NCBI RefSeq assembly: GCF_014251735.1
Contig: NZ_CP059197.1
Coordinates: forward strand, 486,501-550,500
Direction of reading: 5' to 3'
Length of the DNA: 64,000 bases
From: Blattabacterium cuenoti
Lineage (GTDB): Bacteria; Bacteroidota; Bacteroidia; Flavobacteriales; Blattabacteriaceae
Below are positions 27,883 to 36,733 of this stretch, piece by piece (position 1 is the first letter of the stretch; the number at the start of each line of letters is the position of its first letter). The position numbers were made by a program, and so were the translations under genes. The notes under the pieces are model-generated. The model saw only the letters and a list, made by a program, of their open reading frames with translations. It did not search any database and was not told the origin of the DNA.

Positions 27883-29997
27883 ATGGATTATACATCATCA
27901 CTTAATAGTTCCCAACGTAAAATTATAGAAACAATTCATGGTCCTGTTCTAGTAATTGCTGGAGCTGGATCCGGAAAAACCCGTGTTATCACACATCGTA
28001 TAGTACACATGATCAATAATATAGGAATAAATCCATCTAGAATATTAGCTTTAACTTTTACTAATAAAGCAGCTAAGGAAATGAAAATTCGCATTTCAAA
28101 TATGTTGAATCAAACGGATTTGAATCAGATATCCCTAGGGACTTTTCATTCTATATTTTCAGGTATCTTGCGAAAAGAATCTCATTGGCTTGGTTACAAA
28201 TCAAATTACACTATTTACAATCAAAGAGACTCAGAAAATGTGATAAAAAAAATATTAGATGACTTCAATTTTAAAACATCTCTCAGCCCTACAAAAATTA
28301 GAAGAAAAATATCTGAATATAAAAATAACTTGAAATCCATAAACAATGAAAAATCATATCATGATATAAAAAAAATATATGAATATTATGTAAAACGTTG
28401 TTTTAAATCAGAAGCTTTAGATTTTGATGACATATTACTTCACACAAATTATTTATTTTTTCATTTTCCTAAAATACTACATAAATACCAAGAAAAATTC
28501 CAATATATATTAATCGATGAATATCAGGATACCAATTTTTCTCAAAATACAATCATTAAAAATTTATCTTCAAAACATAGAAATGTTTTTGCCGTAGGTG
28601 ATGATGCTCAAAGTATATATGCTTTTCGTGGTGCGAATATCTCAAATATTTTAAATTTTCATACGGATTACAATGAAGCAAAAATTTTCCGTCTTGAACA
28701 AAATTATCGTTCTACAAATCACATAGTGCAGGCCTCTAATAAGATTATTTCTTTTAATAAAAATCAAATCTTTAAAAAAATTTGGACAAATAACGAAAAA
28801 GGAGATAAGGTCAAAATATATGGAGCTCATTCTGAAAAGGAAGAAGCGCAATACATTGCTTCTTACATAGATTTCACAAAGAAAAATACACAATTTAAAA
28901 ATTTTGCTATTCTCTATAGAACAAACACACAATCAAATATCTTAGAACAGGCTCTAAAAGAAAAAAAAATACCATACAAAATATACGGATCCATATCCTT
29001 TTACAAACGTAAAGGGATTCTAGATTTTTTAGCTTTTTTAAAAATCATCACTAATCCCAACGAAGAAGAATCCTTATTACGTATAATAAAAAAAATAGTA
29101 AATAAAAAAGCTATTAAATTCATATTAAATTTATCTAAAAATGAGAATAAAACTCTTTATAATATTTTAAAAAATCTGATAAATTATTATCATTTCCTAA
29201 GAATTAATAAAAAAACAAAAGAAAAATTAGAAAATTTTATTTTAACAATAGAAAAATTTCGTTTAGAATTAAACAATAAAAACACCTATCCAATAGCAAA
29301 AAAAATAGCAAATTTTTTCTTAGAAGAAGATAAAAAAAATTATTATCATGCTGATGATTTTCAATATATATTAGAGAATATATTTCTATATCTTAAAGAA
29401 CAAAAAATATTAAATAAAAATGGAGATATGAGTTTATCTGGATTTTTGCGATATTTTTCTTTAAAAGAAGGAACAGATGAGAAAAATGAAGAAAATCAGG
29501 TATCATTAATGACTATACATTTATCTAAAGGTTTAGAATTTTCCGTGGTTTTTATTGCAGGATTAGAAGAAAACTTATTTCCATCAAAATCTAGTTTAGA
29601 AAATCAATTGAAACTTGAAGAAGAACGCCGTCTATTCTATGTAGCAATAACAAGAGCTCAAAAAAAAGCTATATTAACATATGCAAAATATCGTTTTTTA
29701 TGGGGAAAAAAAATCAGGACGGTTCCTAGTCGTTTTATTCAGGAAATAAGCGAAAAATTTATTGATAGAGAACATGGAATAATATTTAATAATCTAAATA
29801 AAGATAATCCGATATCTATTATATCGGATGAAAAAAAAACATTATCCATGTTAAAAAAAGGAGTGAAAGTATTTCATAAAAATTTTGGAATTGGAATGAT
29901 ACTAGACATTCAAAATGAAATAGCTATAATTAAATTTCAACAATTAGGAATAAAAAAAATTTTACTAAAATTAGCTAAACTTGTTATTTATTCCTAA
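27883..29997 (+). CDS. uvrD: UvrD/PcrA-type superfamily 1 DNA helicase
   Basis: 3'-5' helicase of nucleotide excision and mismatch repair. The 704 residues carry the SF1A motifs in order: Q motif LNSSQRKII, Walker A AGAGSGKT at 26-33, TFTNKAAKEMK and DEYQDTN. GDDAQSIYAFRGA, QNYRS and motif V/VI VSLMTIHLSKGLEF and VAITRAQKK complete the set. The C-terminal tail contains a Tudor-like segment (KGVKVFHKNFGIG). It is 11 bases after recG. PcrA and UvrD cannot be told apart by sequence here; one such helicase is the norm in Bacteroidota. Confidence 0.93.
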   Translation: MDYTSSLNSSQRKIIETIHGPVLVIAGAGSGKTRVITHRIVHMINNIGINPSRILALTFTNKAAKEMKIRISNMLNQTDLNQISLGTFHSIFSGILRKESHWLGYKSNYTIYNQRDSENVIKKILDDFNFKTSLSPTKIRRKISEYKNNLKSINNEKSYHDIKKIYEYYVKRCFKSEALDFDDILLHTNYLFFHFPKILHKYQEKFQYILIDEYQDTNFSQNTIIKNLSSKHRNVFAVGDDAQSIYAFRGANISNILNFHTDYNEAKIFRLEQNYRSTNHIVQASNKIISFNKNQIFKKIWTNNEKGDKVKIYGAHSEKEEAQYIASYIDFTKKNTQFKNFAILYRTNTQSNILEQALKEKKIPYKIYGSISFYKRKGILDFLAFLKIITNPNEEESLLRIIKKIVNKKAIKFILNLSKNENKTLYNILKNLINYYHFLRINKKTKEKLENFILTIEKFRLELNNKNTYPIAKKIANFFLEEDKKNYYHADDFQYILENIFLYLKEQKILNKNGDMSLSGFLRYFSLKEGTDEKNEENQVSLMTIHLSKGLEFSVVFIAGLEENLFPSKSSLENQLKLEEERRLFYVAITRAQKKAILTYAKYRFLWGKKIRTVPSRFIQEISEKFIDREHGIIFNNLNKDNPISIISDEKKTLSMLKKGVKVFHKNFGIGMILDIQNEIAIIKFQQLGIKKILLKLAKLVIYS

Positions 29998-30020
29998 TCA
30001 TTATCATTAAATCTCTTTTT

Positions 30021-30986
30021 ATGGAAGATAAAAAGATGAAACTAAATTTTAGTCTACAAAAATTAATTTTTTTTGTAGCTATTCTTTTATTTTTCATTAA
30101 GTTAATTACTTGGTATATTACTTCTTCTCTTTCTATATTTAGTGACGCTATGGAAAGTATAACCAATATTATTAGTGGATTTATAGGCTTGTATAGCCTG
30201 TATATCTCCTCTTTACCCAAAGATCACAACCATCCATATGGTCATGGTAAAATAGAATTTATATCAACAGCTATAGAAGGATTCTTAATTTTTTTTGTAG
30301 GAATGGCTATTTGTATAAAAACTTTTATACATCTAAAACATCATGATCCTATTCTATTCAAATTAGATTATGGAATTCCTCTGATGTCATTCACCGCTAT
30401 TGTTAATTATGGTTTAGGTTTTATCGCCTGTAAAATAGGAAATCAAAATGGAGCTTTAACGTTAATAGCTAGTGGGAAACATCTTCAAACAGATACTTAT
30501 TCTACTTTTGGAATAGTGATAGGATTAATATTGTTAAATATCACAAAATGGATATGGATAGATCCTATTATTTCTATTATTTTTTCCTCTGTAATTTTAT
30601 ATACAGGATTAAAATTGTTAAGATATGCTACAGCTGGTATCATGGATGAATCGGATAAAGAACTTTTAAAAAAGTTATCTTTTTATATAAATGCAAAAAG
30701 AGACATTCATTGGATTGACCTTCACCATTTAAAAATTATTAAATATGGAAGTGCTTTACATGTTGATTGTCATTTAACTGTTCCATGGTTTTTTAATGTC
30801 AAAGAATCCAATAATGAAGTCCGAAAGTTGACAAATTTAACAAAAGACAAATTTGGACATAAAGTAGAATTATCTGTACATGTAGATGCATGCACAGATA
30901 ATCATTGTATATCCTGTTTCAACACTTTCTGTAAGGTAAGAAAAAATTTTTTACATAAAACTTCTTATTTCCACAATAAACCTTAG
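30021..30986 (+). CDS. Cation diffusion facilitator family metal transporter
   Basis: Proton-coupled exporter of divalent metals such as Zn, Fe or Mn. The 321 residues have about five to six membrane segments in the first 200. The family signatures SDAMESITNIISG and NHPYGHGKIEF are present, followed by a cytosolic C-terminal domain with histidines (HWIDLHHLKI, HVDCHLTVPW). The last 40 residues carry Cys and His (CTDNHCISCFNTFC) that could bind metal. The start may be the ATG at 30036. It follows uvrD by 23 bases. Metal specificity is not readable. Confidence 0.88.
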   Translation: MEDKKMKLNFSLQKLIFFVAILLFFIKLITWYITSSLSIFSDAMESITNIISGFIGLYSLYISSLPKDHNHPYGHGKIEFISTAIEGFLIFFVGMAICIKTFIHLKHHDPILFKLDYGIPLMSFTAIVNYGLGFIACKIGNQNGALTLIASGKHLQTDTYSTFGIVIGLILLNITKWIWIDPIISIIFSSVILYTGLKLLRYATAGIMDESDKELLKKLSFYINAKRDIHWIDLHHLKIIKYGSALHVDCHLTVPWFFNVKESNNEVRKLTNLTKDKFGHKVELSVHVDACTDNHCISCFNTFCKVRKNFLHKTSYFHNKP

Positions 30987-31025
30987 AAGTAGAAAAGATC
31001 TTATTTTTATAAACAAAAAATCAAT

Positions 31026-31625
31026 ATGGAATATAATACTAATCGTTTCAAATTGGTTATCCCAGAATATGGTAGAAATATCCATAAGATGATTGCTTAT
31101 GCAATACAAATAAAAAATAGGAAAAAACGTAATCGTTGCGCTTGGAGCATCATTAAATTAATGACGGATTCCAATCCTAAATTGAATAATCCATATTTTC
31201 AACATAAACTATGGAATCAATTATTTATTATGTCTAAATATCAATTAGATATTGATCCTCCTTTTCCAAAACCACATCCAGAAAAGATAAAAATTTTTTT
31301 TTATAAGAAAGTGGAATATCCTGAATATTTAACTGATTTCCGGTATTATGGAAAAATCATTAGAAATATGATACATGTAGCAATACATTGTAAGAATAGA
31401 CAAAAAAAAGAAGGGTTATTTTATGCTATAGCAAATACTATGAAGAAAAATTATTTGAGATGGAATAAAAACCTTGTAGAAGATGATATTATCTTTAAAG
31501 ATTTAAAAGAGCTTTCAAAAGGAAAAATATGTTTAATGAATAATACCGATCCGTTATTACAATGCTCCCATCTTTTAAATCCAAAAAGAAAAAAAAACTA
31601 TATGAGAAAAAAGAAAATAGGATGA
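31026..31625 (+). CDS. DUF4290 family protein (Bacteroidota-specific)
   Basis: Matches what I recall of the uncharacterised DUF4290 family, which is almost confined to Bacteroidota and commonly precedes murA. The 199 residues contain VIPEYGRNIHKMIAYAI and a similar second block (RYYGKIIRNMIHVAI), hinting at two related helical repeats. The tail is basic. There is no signal peptide or membrane segment. It ends 3 bases before murA, so it is probably translated with it and may serve envelope or division functions. No biochemical role is established. Confidence 0.85.
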   Translation: MEYNTNRFKLVIPEYGRNIHKMIAYAIQIKNRKKRNRCAWSIIKLMTDSNPKLNNPYFQHKLWNQLFIMSKYQLDIDPPFPKPHPEKIKIFFYKKVEYPEYLTDFRYYGKIIRNMIHVAIHCKNRQKKEGLFYAIANTMKKNYLRWNKNLVEDDIIFKDLKELSKGKICLMNNTDPLLQCSHLLNPKRKKNYMRKKKIG

Positions 31626-31628
31626 ATT

Positions 31629-32936
31629 ATGGCTACTTTTAAGATAGAAGGAGGATATCCTCTAAAAGGAGAAATTAAACCACAAGGAGCAAAAAATGAA
31701 GCTTTGCAAGTTTTGTGTGCCGTTTTGCTAACCTCCGATAAATTGAGAATAAAAAATATTCCAGAAATAGGAGATGTCAAATGTTTGATGCAAATACTTC
31801 AACACTTAGGAGTTTTAGTAAAAAAAAATGATATTGGAGATTTTACTTTTCAAGCTAAAAATATTTGTCTAGAATATTTGAATACGAAAAAATTTCGTGA
31901 ATATGGAAAATGTATTAGAGGCTCTGTTATGATTGCAGGACCTTTGCTGGCTAGATTTGGAAAAGTTTGGATGCCCACACCAGGAGGAGATAGAATTGGT
32001 CGTAGACGTTTAGATGCTCATCTAAGAGGTTTTGAATCTTTAGGAAGTCATATAGATTATAATAGAGAAAATCAGTATTTCTATCTTACATCTAAATATT
32101 TAAAAGGAAAATTTGTTCTTCTAGAAGAAGCCTCTATAACAGCTACAGCTAATATTATCATGGCTGCGTCTTTAGCTAAAGGAAAAACAACTATTTATAA
32201 TGCAGCTTGTGAACCTTATATTCAACAATTATGTAGACTATTAAATAGAATGGGAGCAAAAATAAAAGGGATAGGTTCTAATTTAATCAATGTTACCGGA
32301 GTTACAGAATTGGGAGGGTGTACCCATACTATTTTACCTGATATGGTAGAAATAGGAAGTTGGATCGGTTTAGCAGCTATTACTAGTTCTGAAATAAAAA
32401 TTCGGAATGTTAGTTGGAAAAACTTAGGAATCATTCCGAACATATTCCAAAAAATGGGAATTTTATTAGAAAAGAAAAACGATGATATTTATATTCCATC
32501 TCAAAAATCATACCAGATAAAAAAGTTATTAAATAATGCTATATTAACAATTTCTGACGCTCCATGGCCAGGTTTAACTCCAGATTTACTAAGTATTTTA
32601 ACTGTAGTAGCTACTCAAGCTAAAGGAAGTGTCTTAATACATCAAAAAATGTTCGAAAGCCGATTATTTTTTGTAGATAAATTAATTGAAATGGGAGCAC
32701 AAATAATATTATGTGATCCACATAGAGCAACCGTTATTGGTTTGAATCATCAATCTTATTTACGAGGTTCTCTATTAAACTCTCCAGATATACGGGCTGG
32801 AATATCTCTTCTTATCGCTGCACTTTCTGCTAAAGGAACTAGTAGAATAAAAAATATAGAACAAATAGACCGAGGATATGAAAATATTGATCAAAGATTA
32901 CGTCTTTTAGGGGCGAACATTGTAAGGATTGAATAA
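31629..32936 (+). CDS. murA: UDP-N-acetylglucosamine 1-carboxyvinyltransferase
   Basis: First committed step of peptidoglycan synthesis: transfers enolpyruvate from PEP to UDP-GlcNAc. The 435 residues are normal. The N-terminal Lys-Asn pair is in KPQGAKNEAL. The catalytic loop reads TPGGDRIGRRRLDAH, so Asp121 occupies the place of Cys115 of E. coli MurA. That exchange is known from mycobacterial and chlamydial MurA and removes the fosfomycin target. SDAPWPGLTPDLL and the C-terminal repeats are intact. It follows DUF4290 by 3 bases, and its last 30 bases overlap the thermonuclease gene. Confidence 0.96.
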   Translation: MATFKIEGGYPLKGEIKPQGAKNEALQVLCAVLLTSDKLRIKNIPEIGDVKCLMQILQHLGVLVKKNDIGDFTFQAKNICLEYLNTKKFREYGKCIRGSVMIAGPLLARFGKVWMPTPGGDRIGRRRLDAHLRGFESLGSHIDYNRENQYFYLTSKYLKGKFVLLEEASITATANIIMAASLAKGKTTIYNAACEPYIQQLCRLLNRMGAKIKGIGSNLINVTGVTELGGCTHTILPDMVEIGSWIGLAAITSSEIKIRNVSWKNLGIIPNIFQKMGILLEKKNDDIYIPSQKSYQIKKLLNNAILTISDAPWPGLTPDLLSILTVVATQAKGSVLIHQKMFESRLFFVDKLIEMGAQIILCDPHRATVIGLNHQSYLRGSLLNSPDIRAGISLLIAALSAKGTSRIKNIEQIDRGYENIDQRLRLLGANIVRIE

Positions 32937-33386
32937 TCTTTTTTTTCTCCAATCATAGGGATCTATAGGGTTATTTTTTTTCCATATTCCAATTTTTTGT
33001 TTTCTTGCTTGAGATTCAATTCTTTTATATGGAACATTTTTAGAAAATTTCCAAACCCAAGCTAATCCAGACTCTAGAATATCCTTTCCTAAATCTTTGT
33101 TTTTCTCATAAAATACCAATCCAACAATACGATTATATTTGTCTATTTTGATATTCTTGATTAAAACTGTTTGATTTAGAATTTTTTTTGTTAAAAAGTT
33201 TTTTGCTTCTCTTCCATAAGATTGATTTTTTTCTGGACAATCTATATCCGCAATTCTTATTCTATATTCTTCCATTTTTTTCGTTTCAATTCTGAAAGTA
33301 TCTCCATCATAAATTTTCATCACTTTTCCCGTAATTGAAGATATGATGAACAATGAAATAATAAGAAAAAACTGAACAATAAACAC
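32907..33386 (-). CDS. Secreted thermonuclease-like (SNase) protein
   Basis: Staphylococcal-nuclease-fold protein, 159 residues, with a hydrophobic N-terminal signal or anchor (about 3-20). The catalytic pattern is present: DGDTFRI, the Arg of YRIRIADIDCPE, the Glu of YGREAKNFL and the Arg of YNRIVGLVF. It is therefore probably active on DNA or RNA outside the cytoplasm. The start is a GTG at 33386. The last ten codons run into the 3' end of murA on the other strand. The role in a symbiont could be nucleotide scavenging, which is an inference. Confidence 0.85.
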   Translation of the reverse strand: MFIVQFFLIISLFIISSITGKVMKIYDGDTFRIETKKMEEYRIRIADIDCPEKNQSYGREAKNFLTKKILNQTVLIKNIKIDKYNRIVGLVFYEKNKDLGKDILESGLAWVWKFSKNVPYKRIESQARKQKIGIWKKNNPIDPYDWRKKRLFNPYNVRP

Positions 33387-33530
33387 TATATTTTTAAAAT
33401 TTGTATAAATTCAATCAATTAAGAAAAAAACCTACATAATGTAGAAAACAAATAATTTACATAATAATTCACAAAATCAACTAACTTTATAATTGGATGA
33501 AAAGATCGAAAATAATAATGAAAAAATACT

Positions 33531-34019
33531 ATGGAAAAAGAAAAATTCGAATATATCACTAAAGAGGGATTAAAAAAACTACAACAAGAAATAGAAAGAT
33601 TAGAAAACATTGAAAGACCAAAAATATCAATGCAAATAGCAGAAGCAAGAGACAAAGGAGATCTTTCAGAAAATGCAGAATATGATGCTATAAAAGAAGC
33701 ACAAGGATTTTTAGAAATGAACATAGCCAAATTAAAAAAAAAACTATCTAATGCAAGAATTATCGATGGATCACAAATAAATAGAACCAGAGTTTCTATT
33801 CTATCTACAGTCAGGGTAAAAAATTTAACATATGGAGGAGAACAAATATATACCTTAGTTCCAGAAGGAGAAGCAGATTTAAAATCTGGTAAAATTTCTA
33901 TAAATACTCCTATATCTACAGGATTACTCGGGAAACAAGTAGGACAAATTGCTCATATTAAATTACCTAATAAAATGATACTTGATTACGAAATTTTAGA
34001 AATTGCATTTAGTGAATGA
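33531..34019 (+). CDS. greA: Transcription elongation factor GreA
   Basis: Rescues backtracked RNA polymerase by stimulating transcript cleavage. The 162 residues have the N-terminal coiled coil (about 10-75) with the acidic tip ARDKGDLSENAEYDA, and a C-terminal FKBP-like domain (TYGGEQIYTLVPEGEAD, GQIAHIKLPNK). The stop overlaps the HIT gene start by 4 bases (ATGA), so the two are coupled. A short inverted repeat, CTACAT-A-ATGTAG at 33432-33444, lies in the 144-base gap shared with the divergent nuclease. Confidence 0.96.
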   Translation: MEKEKFEYITKEGLKKLQQEIERLENIERPKISMQIAEARDKGDLSENAEYDAIKEAQGFLEMNIAKLKKKLSNARIIDGSQINRTRVSILSTVRVKNLTYGGEQIYTLVPEGEADLKSGKISINTPISTGLLGKQVGQIAHIKLPNKMILDYEILEIAFSE

Positions 34020-34423
34020 ATCGGAAAAATATATTTACACATATAATAAAAAACGAAGTCCCTGCTTATAAAGTTGCAGAAAATTCTGAACATCTGGCTT
34101 TTTTAGATATTTATCCCATAAAAATTGGTCATACCTTAGTGATCCCAAAAAAAAATAATATAGAAAAAATTTTTTCTCTCACAGAAAAAGATTTTTTATC
34201 TATCATGTCTTTTACTAGAAAAGTAGCTATAGGCATTGAAAAAATAATCCCTTGTAATCGTGTTGGCATATTTGTAATGGGTTTTGAAATTCCCCATGTT
34301 CATATCCATTTAATCCCTATGGATAAAGAAAGTGATGGGGATTTTTCTAAGGAAAGAATATCTTTATCTGCAAATCATTTCAAGGTTTTATCAGAACAAA
34401 TTAAAAAATCTATCGATTTGTAA
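34016..34423 (+). CDS. HIT family nucleotide-binding protein
   Basis: Histidine-triad hydrolase of the HinT/Fhit superfamily, acting on AMP-conjugates. The 135 residues have the family start FTHIIKNEVPAYKVAEN, DIYPIKIGHTLVIPKK, and the catalytic triad HVHIHLIP near residues 95-102. It overlaps greA by 4 bases, an arrangement common in Flavobacteriia. The physiological substrate is unknown. It ends 17 bases from the coaX stop on the other strand, with no hairpin between. Confidence 0.93.
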   Translation: MNRKNIFTHIIKNEVPAYKVAENSEHLAFLDIYPIKIGHTLVIPKKNNIEKIFSLTEKDFLSIMSFTRKVAIGIEKIIPCNRVGIFVMGFEIPHVHIHLIPMDKESDGDFSKERISLSANHFKVLSEQIKKSIDL

Positions 34424-34440
34424 ATTAACATCCTCATATT

Positions 34441-35211
34441 CTATTTATTCCAATGAAATAGAATTTTTAAACCTTTTATTGTATGCAACTTATCTTTAAG
34501 ATGAATTTTTTTAGTTAAAGGAGTATAAATATGAGAAAGTCCTCCTGTCGCTATAACAAAACAGTTTGTTTTTAATTCTTTATTAATCCGGTTAATGAGT
34601 CCTTCTACCATACTGATATATCCATAAATAATTCCACTTTGGATACATGTTTCAGTATACTGTCCTAATATACTAGGAGGTTTTTTTAATTCTATTTGCG
34701 ATAGTTGAGCTGTATTACCTATCAATGCGGATAAAGAACTATTGACTCCTGGAGCAATAATAACTCCTTGAAGAGTTCCGTATTTATCTATGCATGTTAA
34801 ACTTAAAGCCGTTCCAAAATCTACTACTAGAGTATTTTTTTTATTATGATATAATGTATATGCAGCTATAGCATTAGCATATAAATCTGTTCCTAATTGA
34901 TGAGAATAATGTTTTATTGGAGAGGCGGAATATCTATCTACTATTATCGGTTTTATTTTATGAATTTCATATAAAGATTGTTCTACAATGTTTGTAAGAG
35001 GGGGGACAACGGATCCAATCACAATATTTTGTATTAATTTAGACAGGATTCCATATTGTTGGTAAATATTCCTAAATAATAAAATATATTCATCCAATGA
35101 TCTATGTGGATTACTGTTAATAATCCATGAACAATCACATTTTAAATTATAATTATTATTAAATAGTCCAAAACGAAGACTTGAATTTCCAATATTTATA
35201 GTTAACAGCAT
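34441..35211 (-). CDS. coaX: Type III pantothenate kinase
   Basis: Phosphorylates pantothenate, the first step of CoA synthesis; type III enzymes need a monovalent cation. It has 256 residues from the ATG at 35211 (MLLTINIGNS); longer in-frame starts at 35223 and 35304 would add residues with no family match, the longest reaching into the divergent hydrolase gene. The ATP loop reads NIGNS with Asn6 where most members have Asp, and GTDLYANA replaces the usual GADR form. The acidic DFGTALSL and the GVNSSLSAL region are conserved. The fold is complete, so loss of activity is not implied. Confidence 0.88.
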   Translation of the reverse strand: MLLTINIGNSSLRFGLFNNNYNLKCDCSWIINSNPHRSLDEYILLFRNIYQQYGILSKLIQNIVIGSVVPPLTNIVEQSLYEIHKIKPIIVDRYSASPIKHYSHQLGTDLYANAIAAYTLYHNKKNTLVVDFGTALSLTCIDKYGTLQGVIIAPGVNSSLSALIGNTAQLSQIELKKPPSILGQYTETCIQSGIIYGYISMVEGLINRINKELKTNCFVIATGGLSHIYTPLTKKIHLKDKLHTIKGLKILFHWNK

Positions 35212-35286
35212 TATTAACTTCATTTTTGAATAATAAAAAACGTAATTTTCATAATAAATAACTATATTTTTATTTAATATAAGAAT

Positions 35287-36099
35287 ATGTTCATATATTT
35301 TCATAATAAAAAAAATATCTATTATAAAACAAAAGGAAATGGAATATCCATGGTTTTTTTACATGGATTTATGGAAAGTTTAGAAATTTGGAATTATATA
35401 TATGATATTTTTTCCAAGAAATATAAAGTCCTTTCAATTGATTTACCTGGTCATGGAAAAAGTTTTCTAGAAGCAAAAAATTTTTCCAATACCACTACCA
35501 CAATGGAAGAAGTGGCTGATACTATTAAATTTATTTTACAAAAAGAGAATATAGAAAAAGCAGTTTTTATAGGTCATTCTATGGGAGGATATATAGCTTT
35601 AGCGCTTGCAGAAGAATATCCAGAAATATTTTTAGGTTTATGTTTACTTCATTCTACCGCAGAATCAGATACAAAAGAAAAAAAAAATAATCGTATTCGA
35701 TCCATAAGATTCGCAATAGATAATTATCCATTATTTGTATCTACTAGTATTAAGACATTATTCAATCCTAATAAATTAAGTTCTTTACAAAAAGAACTAA
35801 AATTTTTAAAAAAAATAGCTATTTCAACTCCTGTTCACAGTGTAATATCTTTTTTGCGTGGAATGTCTATTCGTAGAGATAGAAGATTTTTATTAAAAAA
35901 AACTAAATTTCCAAAATTATATGTGGTCGGAGTATATGATTTAATACTTCCTGCAAAAAAACTTCGTGAAGAAGCAAAAATTGGATATAACAGTTATTGT
36001 GTTGATATCCAAACTGGTCACATGGGGGTAATAGAAAATCCTCAAGAAATAGTAAAAGTATTAGAAAGTTTCATGAAAATTGTAAAAAATAATGAATGA
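35287..36099 (+). CDS. Alpha/beta hydrolase
   Basis: Soluble serine hydrolase of the alpha/beta fold, 270 residues. The oxyanion stretch is VFLHGFMES, the nucleophile elbow GHSMGGY with Ser near 97, the acid Asp in VVGVYDLILP, and the His in TGHMGVIENP. It resembles the MenH-like and esterase branch, but the substrate cannot be assigned. Its stop overlaps the fthC start by 8 bases, suggesting one transcript. It diverges from coaX across about 75 bases. Confidence 0.88.
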   Translation: MFIYFHNKKNIYYKTKGNGISMVFLHGFMESLEIWNYIYDIFSKKYKVLSIDLPGHGKSFLEAKNFSNTTTTMEEVADTIKFILQKENIEKAVFIGHSMGGYIALALAEEYPEIFLGLCLLHSTAESDTKEKKNNRIRSIRFAIDNYPLFVSTSIKTLFNPNKLSSLQKELKFLKKIAISTPVHSVISFLRGMSIRRDRRFLLKKTKFPKLYVVGVYDLILPAKKLREEAKIGYNSYCVDIQTGHMGVIENPQEIVKVLESFMKIVKNNE

Positions 36100-36733
36100 A
36101 AAAAAAGAATTACGAAGAAAATATCTTTTTTACAGAAAATCACTTACTAAAAAAGAAGTCTTGAGAAGTAGTTATGATATATTTATTCAATTCAAAAAAC
36201 TTTTCTTGATATGGAATAAAACATATTATCATATTTTTTTGCCTATACAGAAATATAACGAAATCAATACATTCCTCATTACTAACTTTCTTTTTCAAAA
36301 AGGGAAATATATAACAGTTCCTTACTCCAATTTTCATCGTATATCCATAGATAATTGTCTTATTGATAGAAAAACTATCTTAAAGAATAACAAATATGGA
36401 ATTCCTGAACCTGTACAAAAACATATTATTTCTCCTTCCTTTATTGAAGTGATATTTGTCCCTTTATTAGTTTTTGATTTAAAAGGATATCGTATTGGTT
36501 ATGGAAAAGGATTTTATGATAGATTTCTTACACTATGCAAAAAAAATGTTCTAAAAATCGGATTGAGTTTTTTTAACCCCATAGATAGTATTCCATCAAT
36601 ACATAAAAATGATCTTATGATCGATATAGGAATTACTAGAAATAAAATATTTTTCCTTAAAAATTTTTTAAGAAAAAAAAACTTTAAAAATATCCCAAAT
36701 AATAACCATAACCATCATCAAACTAATTATTAG
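36092..36733 (+). CDS. fthC: 5-formyltetrahydrofolate cyclo-ligase
   Basis: ATP-dependent enzyme that returns 5-formyl-THF to the folate pool as 5,10-methenyl-THF. The 213 residues include the N-terminal RRKYLFYRKSL, the VPLLVFDLKGYRIGYGKGFYD core with the GYGKGFYD signature near 135-143, and IGLSF. The last 22 codons extend into the 3' end of rseP (66-base overlap). They give an unusual NNNHNHHQTNY tail, so the ancestral stop has probably been lost. Confidence 0.9.
   Translation: MNEKKELRRKYLFYRKSLTKKEVLRSSYDIFIQFKKLFLIWNKTYYHIFLPIQKYNEINTFLITNFLFQKGKYITVPYSNFHRISIDNCLIDRKTILKNNKYGIPEPVQKHIISPSFIEVIFVPLLVFDLKGYRIGYGKGFYDRFLTLCKKNVLKIGLSFFNPIDSIPSIHKNDLMIDIGITRNKIFFLKNFLRKKNFKNIPNNNHNHHQTNY

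Noticed and set aside
35212-35304. A 31-codon N-terminal extension of coaX
   Set aside because: CoaX proteins begin at the MLLTINIGN strand. The extension would overlap the divergent hydrolase start and covers the only promoter space.
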